Of a stretch of DNA of 41,032 nt, positions 8,693-16,774 are shown piece after piece. The notes under the pieces were generated by a model, which worked only from the letters and a program-made list of their open reading frames with translations, did no database searches and was not told the DNA's origin. Made by a program: the position numbers and the translations under genes. Source of the stretch: Pseudomonadota bacterium (GTDB taxonomy: Bacteria > Pseudomonadota > Gammaproteobacteria > Burkholderiales > Burkholderiaceae_F); contig JAKBZN010000022.1 of NCBI GenBank assembly GCA_021842465.1, positions 1 to 41,032 of the forward strand, in the 5' to 3' direction. Every line of letters starts with the position of its first letter. The first letter of the stretch is position 1.

Positions 8693-10004
8693 CGAAGAGG
8701 CCGCCGGCACCACCCGATCGATCCGCGTCGAGGCGATCACCCGGGTCGAAGGCGAAGGGGCGCTCGACCTGGAGGTCGATGGCGGGCGCCTGGTCGCCGC
8801 ACGGCTGCGAATCTACGAGCCGCCGCGCTTCTTTGAAGCGCTCTTGCGCGGACGCAGCTACCGCGATGCGCCCGACGTCACCGCGCGGATCTGCGGCATC
8901 TGTCCGGTCGCCTACCAGATGAGTTCTGCGCACGCCATCGAAGACGCCTTCGGGCTGCGGGTCGCGGGGCCGCTGCGCGCGCTGCGCCGGCTGCTGTATT
9001 GCGGCGAATGGATCGAAAGCCATGCGCTGCACATCGTTCTGCTGCACGCGCCGGATTTCCTCGGGCTTCCCGACGGCATCGCGATGGCCCGCGACCATGG
9101 CGATGCGCTGCGCGACGGGCTGGCCCTGAAGAAGGCCGGCAACGAAATCCTGCGCGTGCTGGGCGGACGCGAAATCCACCCGGTGAGCGTGCGCGCGGGA
9201 GGCTTCCATCGCCTGCCCCGCCGGGCCGAGCGCGCGGCGCTCGCGGAGACGATCGCCGCGGCGCGGGACCGCGCCTGGCGCCTGGCGCGCTGGACCGCGA
9301 CCCTGCCGTTTCCCGAGGTCGAACGCCCATACGAGTTCGTCGCGATGCGACATCCCGAGGAGTATCCGTTCAATGAGGGACGGCTGGTCTCGAGCGGCGG
9401 CCTGGACATCGACATCGCGGATTTCGACTCCGTCTTCGAGGAAATCCAGGTTCCGCACTCGACCGCGCTGCACGCCCGGCGGCGCGGGGGCGGCGCCTAT
9501 CTGGTCGGACCCCTCGCGCGCTACGCGCTCAATTTCGATCGCCTGCCCGCTCCGATCCAGGATCTCGCGCGGGAATGCGGACTCGGGGCCGTCTGTCGCA
9601 ACCCGTTCCGCAGCATCGTCGTGCGCGCGATCGAGACCGTCTATGCCTGCGAGGAAGCGTTGCGGATCCTCGCCGCGCTGCCCGACGACCTCGAATCCGG
9701 CGCCGCCTTCCTGCCGGTCGAACCGCGCGCTGCCGTCGGAACCGGCTGCACCGAGGCCCCGCGCGGATTCTGCTGGCACCGCTATGAATTTGCCCAGGAT
9801 GGCAGCATCCTCGCCGCGCGCATCGTTCCGCCGACCTCGCAGAACCAAGCGACGATCGAAGCGGACCTCCGCGCCGTCGCCGAACCGCTGCTCGACCGCG
9901 ACGACGAGACGATCCGGATCCAATGCGAACGCAGCATCCGCAACCACGATCCGTGCATCTCCTGCTCCACGCATTTCCTGCGCCTGGCGGTGCACCGATC
10001 GTGA
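8682..10004 (+). CDS. hydA: [NiFe] hydrogenase large subunit (HydA-like, group 3b type)
   Basis: The protein has 440 residues. The nickel site is formed by two CxxC pairs, C71/C74 in [10 protein letters not shown] and C425/C428 in DPCISCSTH. The C-terminal motif is followed by nine residues (FLRLAVHRS) after H431. This is the tail that the maturation protease removes after nickel insertion. The N-terminal [18 protein letters not shown] is the usual RxEGH-like L0 region, here RVEGEG. Together with the FAD/NAD(P) and Fe-S subunits this makes a cytoplasmic bidirectional enzyme coupling H2 to NAD(P)H. The group 3b assignment rests on gene content and order. No hyp maturation genes lie in the window. 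Confidence 0.93.
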   Translation: MATSEEAAGTTRSIRVEAITRVEGEGALDLEVDGGRLVAARLRIYEPPRFFEALLRGRSYRDAPDVTARICGICPVAYQMSSAHAIEDAFGLRVAGPLRALRRLLYCGEWIESHALHIVLLHAPDFLGLPDGIAMARDHGDALRDGLALKKAGNEILRVLGGREIHPVSVRAGGFHRLPRRAERAALAETIAAARDRAWRLARWTATLPFPEVERPYEFVAMRHPEEYPFNEGRLVSSGGLDIDIADFDSVFEEIQVPHSTALHARRRGGGAYLVGPLARYALNFDRLPAPIQDLARECGLGAVCRNPFRSIVVRAIETVYACEEALRILAALPDDLESGAAFLPVEPRAAVGTGCTEAPRGFCWHRYEFAQDGSILAARIVPPTSQNQATIEADLRAVAEPLLDRDDETIRIQCERSIRNHDPCISCSTHFLRLAVHRS

Positions 10005-10486
10005 CCCGAACCCTCATCGCCGGCATCGGCAACCCGGATCGCGGCGACGACGGCGTCGGCCCCGCGGTCATCGCCGCCCTGGGCGATCGGCTCCCGGACG
10101 GAACGCGCGCGATCCCGCTCCGCGGCGACCTGTTGCCGCTGCTCGACGCGTGGGCACGGACGGACCGCATCGTGCTCGTCGACGCCTGCGACGAATGCGG
10201 CGCGCCGGGGCGAATCCACCGGCTGCACAACCCGGTGGCGGAGGAACTGCCGCCCGAGGCCCCGACCTCGAGCCACGCGCTGGGCGTGGCCGAAACCCTG
10301 GCCCTGGCGCGGGCGCTGGCCGAGCCCGCCGCCGCCGGCCCGGACGTCGTCGTCTATGCGGTCGAAGGCGCATGCTTTGATTTCGGCGCTCCGCTGTCGC
10401 CGCAGGTGGCCGCGGCGATCGCACCGTTGGCCGAGCAGATCGCGGCCGATGTCGCGACAGATGTCGCGGCACCGGGTCCCCGTTGA
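10001..10486 (+). CDS. Hydrogenase maturation protease (peptidase M52 family)
   Basis: The protein has 161 residues starting at GTG 10001, which overlaps the stop of the large-subunit gene (GTGA). An upstream in-frame ATG would add 26 residues from inside the hydrogenase gene and is disfavoured. The family signature [17 protein letters not shown] is at the N-terminus. The usual nickel-sensing residues appear as D in RGDDGVG, D in VDACDE and H in SSHALGV. These proteases cleave the C-terminal peptide of the large subunit once nickel is in place. The partner is almost certainly the gene just upstream, which retains the tail to be cleaved. It is the last gene of the operon and is convergent with the next, only 18 bases away. 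Confidence 0.9.
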   Translation: MTRTLIAGIGNPDRGDDGVGPAVIAALGDRLPDGTRAIPLRGDLLPLLDAWARTDRIVLVDACDECGAPGRIHRLHNPVAEELPPEAPTSSHALGVAETLALARALAEPAAAGPDVVVYAVEGACFDFGAPLSPQVAAAIAPLAEQIAADVATDVAAPGPR

Positions 10487-10504
10487 ACGCAAGCGCGGGT
10501 CGCC

Positions 10505-11173
10505 TTACCCGGTGTGTTCGGGGTGTTCCGTCTGCGCCGCGGCCATCGCGGCGATGACTTCCTCGTCGCCGAGCTGGTGAAAATCGACGTAGTGCGCGCC
10601 GATCGCGTAAAACGCCTCGGGCTGCACGAGACAGACCACGCGATCCACTTCGTCGCGAAGCGCCGCGATGACCTCCGGGGGGGCAACCGGCACCGCAAGC
10701 ACGAGTTGCGCGGGCTTGCGCCGGCGCACGGACGTCAACGCCGCCCGCATCGTCGTGCCGGTTGCGATGCCGTCATCGACCACGATCGCGCTTCGCCCCA
10801 TCGCCGACAGCGGCGCGCGGTGCGCGAGGTACAGCCGGCGGCGGCGCTCGATTTCCAGCAGCTGGCGCTTCGCTTCGGCATCGATGTACGAACGATCGAC
10901 GCCGGTTTCCCGCTGCACCTCAGCATCGATGACCACTTCCGGATGTTTGCCGTCCACCACCGCGGCGACCGCAAGCTCCGGCTGCCAGGGCACACCGATC
11001 TTCCGCACCAGCAGCAGGTCCATGGGGGCATGCAGGCTGCGCGCAACCTCCGCCGCAACCGGAACGCCGCCCCGGGGCAGGGCGAACACCACCGGTGCGG
11101 GCAGCGGGATCGTCGCCAGTTCGCGAGCAAGGATCCGCCCGGCTTCCGCGCGGTCGGCAAAGCGCGCGCTCAT
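10505..11173 (-). CDS. Phosphoribosyltransferase-domain protein
   Basis: The protein has 222 residues starting at ATG 11173. The central PRPP-binding motif AIVVDDGIATGTTMRAAL (DDGIATG) is intact, and the N-terminal LPRGGVPVAAEVA and DLLLVRKIGVPW segments are typical of the COG1926-type phosphoribosyltransferases. The substrate base is unknown. Its start overlaps the stop of the alpha/beta hydrolase gene by ATGA, so the two are translationally coupled. In related bacteria these two domains occur as neighbours or as one fused protein, which supports a shared but undefined role. Confidence 0.87.
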   Translation of the reverse strand: MSARFADRAEAGRILARELATIPLPAPVVFALPRGGVPVAAEVARSLHAPMDLLLVRKIGVPWQPELAVAAVVDGKHPEVVIDAEVQRETGVDRSYIDAEAKRQLLEIERRRRLYLAHRAPLSAMGRSAIVVDDGIATGTTMRAALTSVRRRKPAQLVLAVPVAPPEVIAALRDEVDRVVCLVQPEAFYAIGAHYVDFHQLGDEEVIAAMAAAQTEHPEHTG

Positions 11174-11847
11174 GGCATGCGCCCGTTTTTCGTCGGATGG
11201 GTCGGATGGGCCGGACGGCGCAGATGATCGAGGAACCATTGCCCGGCGAGGTCGGCCACGGCCTCGAGCGCGCCCGGCTCTTCGAACAGATGGGTCGCCT
11301 TGGGCACGATCGCCAGGCGTTTCTCGCAAGTCAGCATCTCGGCGGCTTCGCGGTTCCCGCGCAGGACGTCGCGGTCGCGCTCGCCGACGATGAGCAGGGT
11401 CGGCGCGCGCACCTGGGCGAGACGATCGGCCGCAAGATCCGGTCTCCCGCCGCGCGAAACCAGCGCCGCCACGCGGTCCGGCCGCTCCGCCGCGGCCCAT
11501 AGCGCGGCGGCCGCGCCGGTACTCGCACCGAACAGGCCGATCGGCAGATCCGAGATCCCGTCGCGGGCGGCGATCCATGCCAGCGTCTCGAGCAGGCGGG
11601 AGGCCAGCAACGGAATGTCGAACACGTTGCCGACGGCGCCACCCTCGCGCTCGGTCAGCAGATCGAATAGCAAGGTTCCGAGTCCCACCTCCTGGAGTGC
11701 CTGCGCCACGACCGCGTTACGCGGGCTGAGTCGGCTGCTGCCGCTGCCATGGGCGAAGACCACCAGCCCCCGGTCCGCCGTACGGGTGGCCAGGATCCCC
11801 GGAAGGTGTTTCGGGCCGATCCGTACGTCTTCGTCTGCTTGGCGCAT
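11170..11847 (-). CDS. Alpha/beta hydrolase (dienelactone-hydrolase-like)
   Basis: The start at 11847 (MRQADED) is preceded by GGGGGA six bases upstream and gives 225 residues. An earlier ATG at 11892 would add 15. The fold is recognisable from VVFAHGSGSSRLSPRN (oxyanion region), the nucleophile elbow GLFGASTGAA with Ser in GAST, the acidic residue in LIVGERDRDVL and the histidine in PKATHLFEEPG. Members are often annotated as dienelactone hydrolase family, but no real substrate is known. It is the first gene of a two-gene operon with the phosphoribosyltransferase and diverges from the exporter operon at 12092. Confidence 0.85.
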   Translation of the reverse strand: MRQADEDVRIGPKHLPGILATRTADRGLVVFAHGSGSSRLSPRNAVVAQALQEVGLGTLLFDLLTEREGGAVGNVFDIPLLASRLLETLAWIAARDGISDLPIGLFGASTGAAAALWAAAERPDRVAALVSRGGRPDLAADRLAQVRAPTLLIVGERDRDVLRGNREAAEMLTCEKRLAIVPKATHLFEEPGALEAVADLAGQWFLDHLRRPAHPTHPTKNGRMP

Positions 11848-12091
11848 GCCGAATCCCCCGCGTGCCCAGGGAGCCACTATGCGCCTTCGCATGGCCTTGT
11901 GGAGCCGACCGGATTACGCCGCATCAAAAACCCGCGCGATTGATCGTCGTCGTCCCGCGGGAATCCGGCCGGTACGCACGCATCCTGACCTCCCGCAAAG
12001 CCCGACGCCGCGTCCCGGGGTAGGGTGGCCGAAGGTGCTGCAATGCGGAAATTCCGGTTGCCCGGCAGCACCGGCCCCGAGGCGAACAGCG

Positions 12092-13243
12092 ATGCCACGA
12101 AGCTCCCCCATCGGCGAGATCCGACTCGCATACAAGCTGCTGGTGAACGATCGCACGAAATTCGCCGCACTGCTGCTGGGAATCACGTTTGCCGTCTTCC
12201 TGACCGTGATGATGATGTCGATGTTCTCCGGCATCCTGCATCGCTCTTCGGCGACGGTCATCAACATCGGCGCCAAGATGTGGGTGATGGATCCGGCGGT
12301 GACGACCCCCGCCAACAGCATTCCGATGCCGGACTACGTTCTGGACTCGGTGCGCAGCATTGCCGGCGTGCGCTACGCCGTTCCGCTGTACTCGGGCATG
12401 GGCGTGGTGAAACTCCCCGACGGCACCTTCCAGGCCGCGAGCATCGTCGGACTCGACGATACGAGCCTGCTCGGACACCCGACCCTGCTCCAGGGGAAGA
12501 TCGAGGATATCTACGCCGAGAACGGCTTCATCGTCGTCCGCGACGCCGACTACGGCAAGCTCGGAAACCCGATCATCGGCTCGGAGTTCGAGATCAACAA
12601 CCATCGTGCGGAGATCGTGGGCATCGCCAAGGTGGCGATCAGCACCCTGTTCGGGATTCCGACGCTCTACACCACCTACAACCGCGCGATCCAGTATCTG
12701 CCGCAAACGCAGTTCACGACCAGCTATGTCCTCGTCGACCCGAAGACGCCGGCGGACATCCCGCGCATCAAGGAGGAAGTGCGGCGTCTGGGCTATCTCG
12801 CCCTCACCGACCGGGAGTTCATCGACCGGACCTCGCACTGGTACGAGTTCCATACCGGCCTGGGCATGAACATTCTCATCATGACCTTCGTCAGCTTCGT
12901 GGTCGGCCTCTCGATTTCGGGCCAGACGTTCTATACGTTCATCATCGAGAATCTCGAGCGCTTCGGCGCCCTGAAGGCGATCGGCGCCAAAGGCAGCGAA
13001 CTCGTGCTCATGATCCTCTTCCAGTCGATGTTCACCGGGCTCACCGGGTACGGACTCGGGGTGGGGCTGTGTTCGGCAATGATCACGCTCGCCAAGGCCC
13101 GGATGCCCGACTATGCGGCGATGATGAACTTCCCGGCACTGGCGGCGGCGTTCGTCATGGTCCTGGTGATCGCCGCGGTGTCCAGCACCATCGGCGTGCG
13201 ACGCGTGCTGCGCATCGAACCCTTCGACATCTTCCGGAGCTGA
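12092..13243 (+). CDS. DevC-like ABC transporter permease (FtsX type)
   Basis: The protein has 383 residues starting at ATG 12092, with a GAGG about nine bases upstream. It has one N-terminal transmembrane helix (FAALLLGITFAVFLTVMMMS), a large periplasmic domain (about 45-255) and three C-terminal helices (ILIMTFVSFVVGLSISGQTF, the LILFQSMFTGL region and AAAFVMVLVIAAVSSTIGV). The pattern matches FtsX/MacB-type permeases of the DevC group, with the EXFGALKAIGA cytoplasmic loop present as ERFGALKAIGAKGSEL. Such permeases do not move substrate through the membrane themselves but drive periplasmic partners mechanically. It is the first gene of a four-gene exporter operon. The 244-base gap upstream is shared with the divergent hydrolase gene, and I see no clear operator there. 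Confidence 0.87.
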   Translation: MPRSSPIGEIRLAYKLLVNDRTKFAALLLGITFAVFLTVMMMSMFSGILHRSSATVINIGAKMWVMDPAVTTPANSIPMPDYVLDSVRSIAGVRYAVPLYSGMGVVKLPDGTFQAASIVGLDDTSLLGHPTLLQGKIEDIYAENGFIVVRDADYGKLGNPIIGSEFEINNHRAEIVGIAKVAISTLFGIPTLYTTYNRAIQYLPQTQFTTSYVLVDPKTPADIPRIKEEVRRLGYLALTDREFIDRTSHWYEFHTGLGMNILIMTFVSFVVGLSISGQTFYTFIIENLERFGALKAIGAKGSELVLMILFQSMFTGLTGYGLGVGLCSAMITLAKARMPDYAAMMNFPALAAAFVMVLVIAAVSSTIGVRRVLRIEPFDIFRS

Positions 13244-13246
13244 ACG

Positions 13247-13993
13247 GTGACGGACGAACGCATCGGGACCGACGTCGCGACGTCCGCGGCGCGCGACGCG
13301 ATCGTCGCCGAAGGCGTCAGCAAATGGTTCGGCAGCGGCGAAGCCCGGACCCACGCGCTGCGCAACGTCAGCTTTTCGGCGCGCTTCGGCGAGATGCTCT
13401 ACATCGTCGGGCCATCGGGCAGCGGCAAGACGACGCTGCTGTCGGTGATTTCCGGCATCCTTCGCCCCGACGAAGGACGCGTCCTCGTGAAGGGCCAGGC
13501 GATCTGGGACATGACCGCCGACCGGATCGCCGAATTCCGCCTGCAGACGATCGGCTTCGTGTTTCAGGACTACCACCTCTTTCCCCGCCTGACGACGGTC
13601 GAGAACGTCGCGATCCCGCTGATCCTGAAACGGCGCGACTGGAACGAATCGATGGCGGAAGCGATGCGCTATCTCCGGATCGTCGGCCTGGCCGATCGTG
13701 CCGAGCTTCCGCCGATGAAGCTCTCGGGCGGCGAACAGCAGCGGGTGGCCATCGCGCGCGCCATCGTGAGCCAGCCCGACCTGCTGATCCTCGACGAGCC
13801 CACGGCATCGCTCGACGGCGACACGGGGCGGGCGATCGTGGATTTCGTGCGCAAGGAAATCCTCAACCGGACGCGCAGCATCGTGATCGTGACCCACGAT
13901 GCCCGCATCTACGAATACGCGAACCGCATCCTGCGCATGGAGGATGGCCAACTCAAAGGTGTTCAAGATGGCGATTCGATTGTCGGGGACTAG
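13247..13993 (+). CDS. DevA-like ABC transporter ATP-binding protein
   Basis: The protein has 248 residues starting at GTG 13247, four bases after the permease stop. All ABC motifs are intact: Walker A GPSGSGKTT, Q-loop FVFQDYHLF, signature LSGGEQQR, Walker B LLILDEP, D-loop ASLDGD and H-loop VTHDAR. This is the LolD/MacB/DevA class that partners FtsX-type permeases. An N-terminal extension of about 20 residues precedes the core (AIVAEGVSKWF). The last 26 bases overlap the start of the membrane-fusion protein gene. Confidence 0.93.
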   Translation: MTDERIGTDVATSAARDAIVAEGVSKWFGSGEARTHALRNVSFSARFGEMLYIVGPSGSGKTTLLSVISGILRPDEGRVLVKGQAIWDMTADRIAEFRLQTIGFVFQDYHLFPRLTTVENVAIPLILKRRDWNESMAEAMRYLRIVGLADRAELPPMKLSGGEQQRVAIARAIVSQPDLLILDEPTASLDGDTGRAIVDFVRKEILNRTRSIVIVTHDARIYEYANRILRMEDGQLKGVQDGDSIVGD

Positions 13994-15068
13994 GCTGATA
14001 TTCGTGCTGGCCGGGGCCGGCGTCGTCGCAGGAATCGTCGGTGCCGCAATCTCGAGCCACCGCGAGCCGACCCAAGCGCCGGTCTTCAACCCGGCAGAGA
14101 ACCCCTACGCCCATGGGATCTACGCCAACGGAATCGTCGAGAGCGATCAGGCGCAGGCATCGAACGTCAACGTTTATCCGGAAGTGAACGGGACGGTGAC
14201 CGGGGTCTTCGTGAGCGCGGGCCAAGCCATCAAGCGCGGCGAACCGATCGCCCAGATCGACGACAGCGCACAGCGCGCGACGGTGGCGCAACTCGGATCG
14301 CAGGCGCAAGCCGCCAAGGCCGTGCTCGAAGAACTCAAAGCGCAACCCCGCCCCGAAACCCTGCGCGTGGCGCAAGCGCAGCAGGTGGCCGCCGCCGCCG
14401 CCGCCCGGCAGGCACGCGACAGCTACGACAAGCAGCGGCGCGCCTACGACATCGACCCGCGCGCGGTCAGCCGCGATGCCCTGGACACCGCGCGTGACGC
14501 GTGGCGGGTCGCCGATGCGAATCGGAAGACCGCCCTGCGCAACCTCCAGCTGGTGCGCGCCGGGGCCTGGATCTACGACATCCGGAGCGAGGAGGCGACC
14601 TACCGATCGCTGCGCAACGCCGCCGCCGCCGCGCGGGCCGTGCTGGACATGTATCGCCTGCAGGCCCCGACCGACGGCCGCGTGCTGGCGGTCAACGTCA
14701 CGCCCGGAACGTACGTCTCCAGCCAGGGTGTCTACGACCCGTACACGCAAGCGAGCAACAATCCGATGGTCATCCTCGCCACGCCGGCCCAGGCGATGGA
14801 CGTACGCTGCTACGTCGACGAAATCCTGATCCCGCGACTGCCGCCGACGTCGCGCATCAAGGCGATGATGTTCATCCGCGGTACGAACCGGCGCGTGCCG
14901 CTCGAGTTCGTTCGGATCGAGCCGTACGTGCGACCCAAGATCTCGCTGTCGGACGCACGCCAGGAGCGCGTGGACGTGCGCGTGCTGCCGCTGATCTTTC
15001 GCTTTCGGACGCAGGACGCGCCGCAGGTCTATCCGGGGCAGTTGGTCGATGTCTACATCGGAGACTGA
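13968..15068 (+). CDS. DevB-like membrane-fusion protein (HlyD family)
   Basis: The protein has 366 residues starting at ATG 13968, within the end of the ATPase gene. An N-terminal membrane anchor (LIFVLAGAGVVAGIVGAAIS) is followed by a lipoyl half (NVYPEVNGTVTGVFVSAGQAIKRGEP), a long alpha-helical hairpin (about 120-240) and a second lipoyl half with LQAPTDGRVLAVNVTPGTYV. It would span the periplasm between the permease/ATPase and the outer-membrane factor encoded next. The substrate is unknown; related Dev systems export glycolipids. Its stop lies 20 bases inside the following gene. Confidence 0.9.
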   Translation: MAIRLSGTRLIFVLAGAGVVAGIVGAAISSHREPTQAPVFNPAENPYAHGIYANGIVESDQAQASNVNVYPEVNGTVTGVFVSAGQAIKRGEPIAQIDDSAQRATVAQLGSQAQAAKAVLEELKAQPRPETLRVAQAQQVAAAAAARQARDSYDKQRRAYDIDPRAVSRDALDTARDAWRVADANRKTALRNLQLVRAGAWIYDIRSEEATYRSLRNAAAAARAVLDMYRLQAPTDGRVLAVNVTPGTYVSSQGVYDPYTQASNNPMVILATPAQAMDVRCYVDEILIPRLPPTSRIKAMMFIRGTNRRVPLEFVRIEPYVRPKISLSDARQERVDVRVLPLIFRFRTQDAPQVYPGQLVDVYIGD

Positions 15069-16689
15069 TCCCGGCCCGAATCGGCGGCCGCGCGGGGCGA
15101 TCCGCCTCCCGCGGAATTGGTGCGCGGTCGGCGCCACCACGATCCGCTGGACGCTGTGCGCCGCCATGCTCGGCGGCTGCGCGCTCGGCCCCGACTTCCA
15201 CCGACCCGCACCGCCCTCCGGGGCGGGCGTGCTGCACGCCGCCCCGCCGGCGGCAATGGCGGCCGATGGCCGAACGCAGCGATTCGACCCGCGAACGGAC
15301 GTGGCGCCCGACTGGTGGGAGCCGTTTCATTGTGCGGCGCTGGACGCCTTGGTGCAGGAGGGTCTCGCGAACAGCCCCAGCCTCAAGGCGGCGCGGGCGA
15401 CGCTGCGGGAGGCCCAGGACAACCTGCGCGCAGGGTACGGCGTGTTCTTCCCGCAGATCGGCGCCAGTCTCGGCGCCACCCGCGAAAGCTCGGTGTTCTT
15501 CCTCGGGCCCAATCCCATCCGTCCAGGTCCGTTCAACCTCGCCACGCTGCAGGCCAACGTCACCTATACGCCGGACCTCTTCGGCGCCGAGCGGCGCACG
15601 GTCGAAGCCTTGGGGGCCCAGGTCGACGCTCAGCACTATGCGCTGGTCGCGGCCAGGCTCACCCTGGCGGGCAACATCGTCAACACCGCGATCGCGCGCG
15701 CGGGCTATGCGGCGCAGCGCGATGCGCAGCGTCGCATCATCCGGGAACAGCGCGAACAGCGCCACATCGCGCTGGTACAGGTCCGGGCGGGGACCGCGCC
15801 CTATTCATCGGTGCTCGCGATCGAAAGCCAGCTGGCGACCAGCCGAGCCACGCTGGCGGCATTGGATCAACGCCTCGACCAGACCCGACATCTGCTCGCC
15901 CAGCTCGTCGGCAAGGCGCCGGCGGCATTCGCCGCGCCGCCCATCACGCTCGGCGATCTCGCGCTCCCGGAAACGCTACCGGATTCGCTACCCTCGTCCG
16001 TGGCCCGTCACCGCCCCGACATCCTCATCGCCGAGGCGCAGTTGCATGCCGCCAGCGCGGGAATCGGGATCGCGACCGCCAACCTGTTTCCCGATCTCAC
16101 CCTGGGTGGCGCCATCGGGCGGGACACCACCGCGATCTCGAGCATCCTGCACAACGGGTACCGATTCTGGTCCGCCCAGGCCAGCCTTGCCGGTTCCCTG
16201 TTCTCCGGCGGCACGCAGTGGTACCAGCGCAAGGCCGCCATCGACGCCTACGATGCCGCATTGGCGACCTACGACCAGACGGTGCTGGCGGGTCTGTCGC
16301 AGGTCGCCGACACGATGCGCGCGCTCGACCATGATGCGCAGGCGCTGCGCGCCCAGGCAGACGCCCGCGCGACGGCCTCGGAAGCCCTGCGCCTGGTGCA
16401 GGCAAACTTCACCGGAGGAACAGCGTCGTATCTCGATCTCCTGACCGCGGATGCCCTGCTCCAACAAGCCGACCTCGCCTACCTGGGCGCGGTTGCGCAA
16501 CGCCTGCAGGACACCGTGGCGTTCTATGCCGCCTTGGGCGGCGGCTGGTGGCACCGCACCGTTCCAGCCGCTGCGGCGCGGCAAAAGCAGCCGGGCCGAC
16601 CCCCGAGGGAATCGCGGCTCGGGAACGCCTCGGAAAGCCGCACCCGCGCATCGACGGGCCCGATGCCCGACGCACGTCTTTTGCGATAA
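15049..16689 (+). CDS. NodT-family outer-membrane efflux lipoprotein
   Basis: The protein has 546 residues. The ATG at 15049 lies inside the membrane-fusion gene. It gives an unusually long, arginine-rich leader before the lipobox LGGC (Cys44), so a later start cannot be excluded, but no good ribosome site marks one. The mature part has the NodT opening CALGPDFHRPAPP and DWWEPFHCAALDALVQEGLAN, then two OEP repeats with the conserved NLFPDLTLGGAIG segment. The C-terminal tail after GGGWW (about 40 residues) is Arg/Pro-rich and poorly conserved in appearance. This is the outer-membrane channel of the DevCAB-like exporter. Confidence 0.88.
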   Translation: MSTSETDPGPNRRPRGAIRLPRNWCAVGATTIRWTLCAAMLGGCALGPDFHRPAPPSGAGVLHAAPPAAMAADGRTQRFDPRTDVAPDWWEPFHCAALDALVQEGLANSPSLKAARATLREAQDNLRAGYGVFFPQIGASLGATRESSVFFLGPNPIRPGPFNLATLQANVTYTPDLFGAERRTVEALGAQVDAQHYALVAARLTLAGNIVNTAIARAGYAAQRDAQRRIIREQREQRHIALVQVRAGTAPYSSVLAIESQLATSRATLAALDQRLDQTRHLLAQLVGKAPAAFAAPPITLGDLALPETLPDSLPSSVARHRPDILIAEAQLHAASAGIGIATANLFPDLTLGGAIGRDTTAISSILHNGYRFWSAQASLAGSLFSGGTQWYQRKAAIDAYDAALATYDQTVLAGLSQVADTMRALDHDAQALRAQADARATASEALRLVQANFTGGTASYLDLLTADALLQQADLAYLGAVAQRLQDTVAFYAALGGGWWHRTVPAAAARQKQPGRPPRESRLGNASESRTRASTGPMPDARLLR

Positions 16690-16774
16690 TTTCGCTCATT
16701 GGAGCGACTGCGGGAACACCGCAGTAGTCCGCACAACCCGGAAAAATCCGCCCATTGTCCGGAAGGCGACAGAC

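Noticed and set aside
16681-16700. GATAAT as a promoter for the GGDEF-EAL gene
   Set aside because: No acceptable -35 is found 16-18 bases upstream, so the element is not listed.
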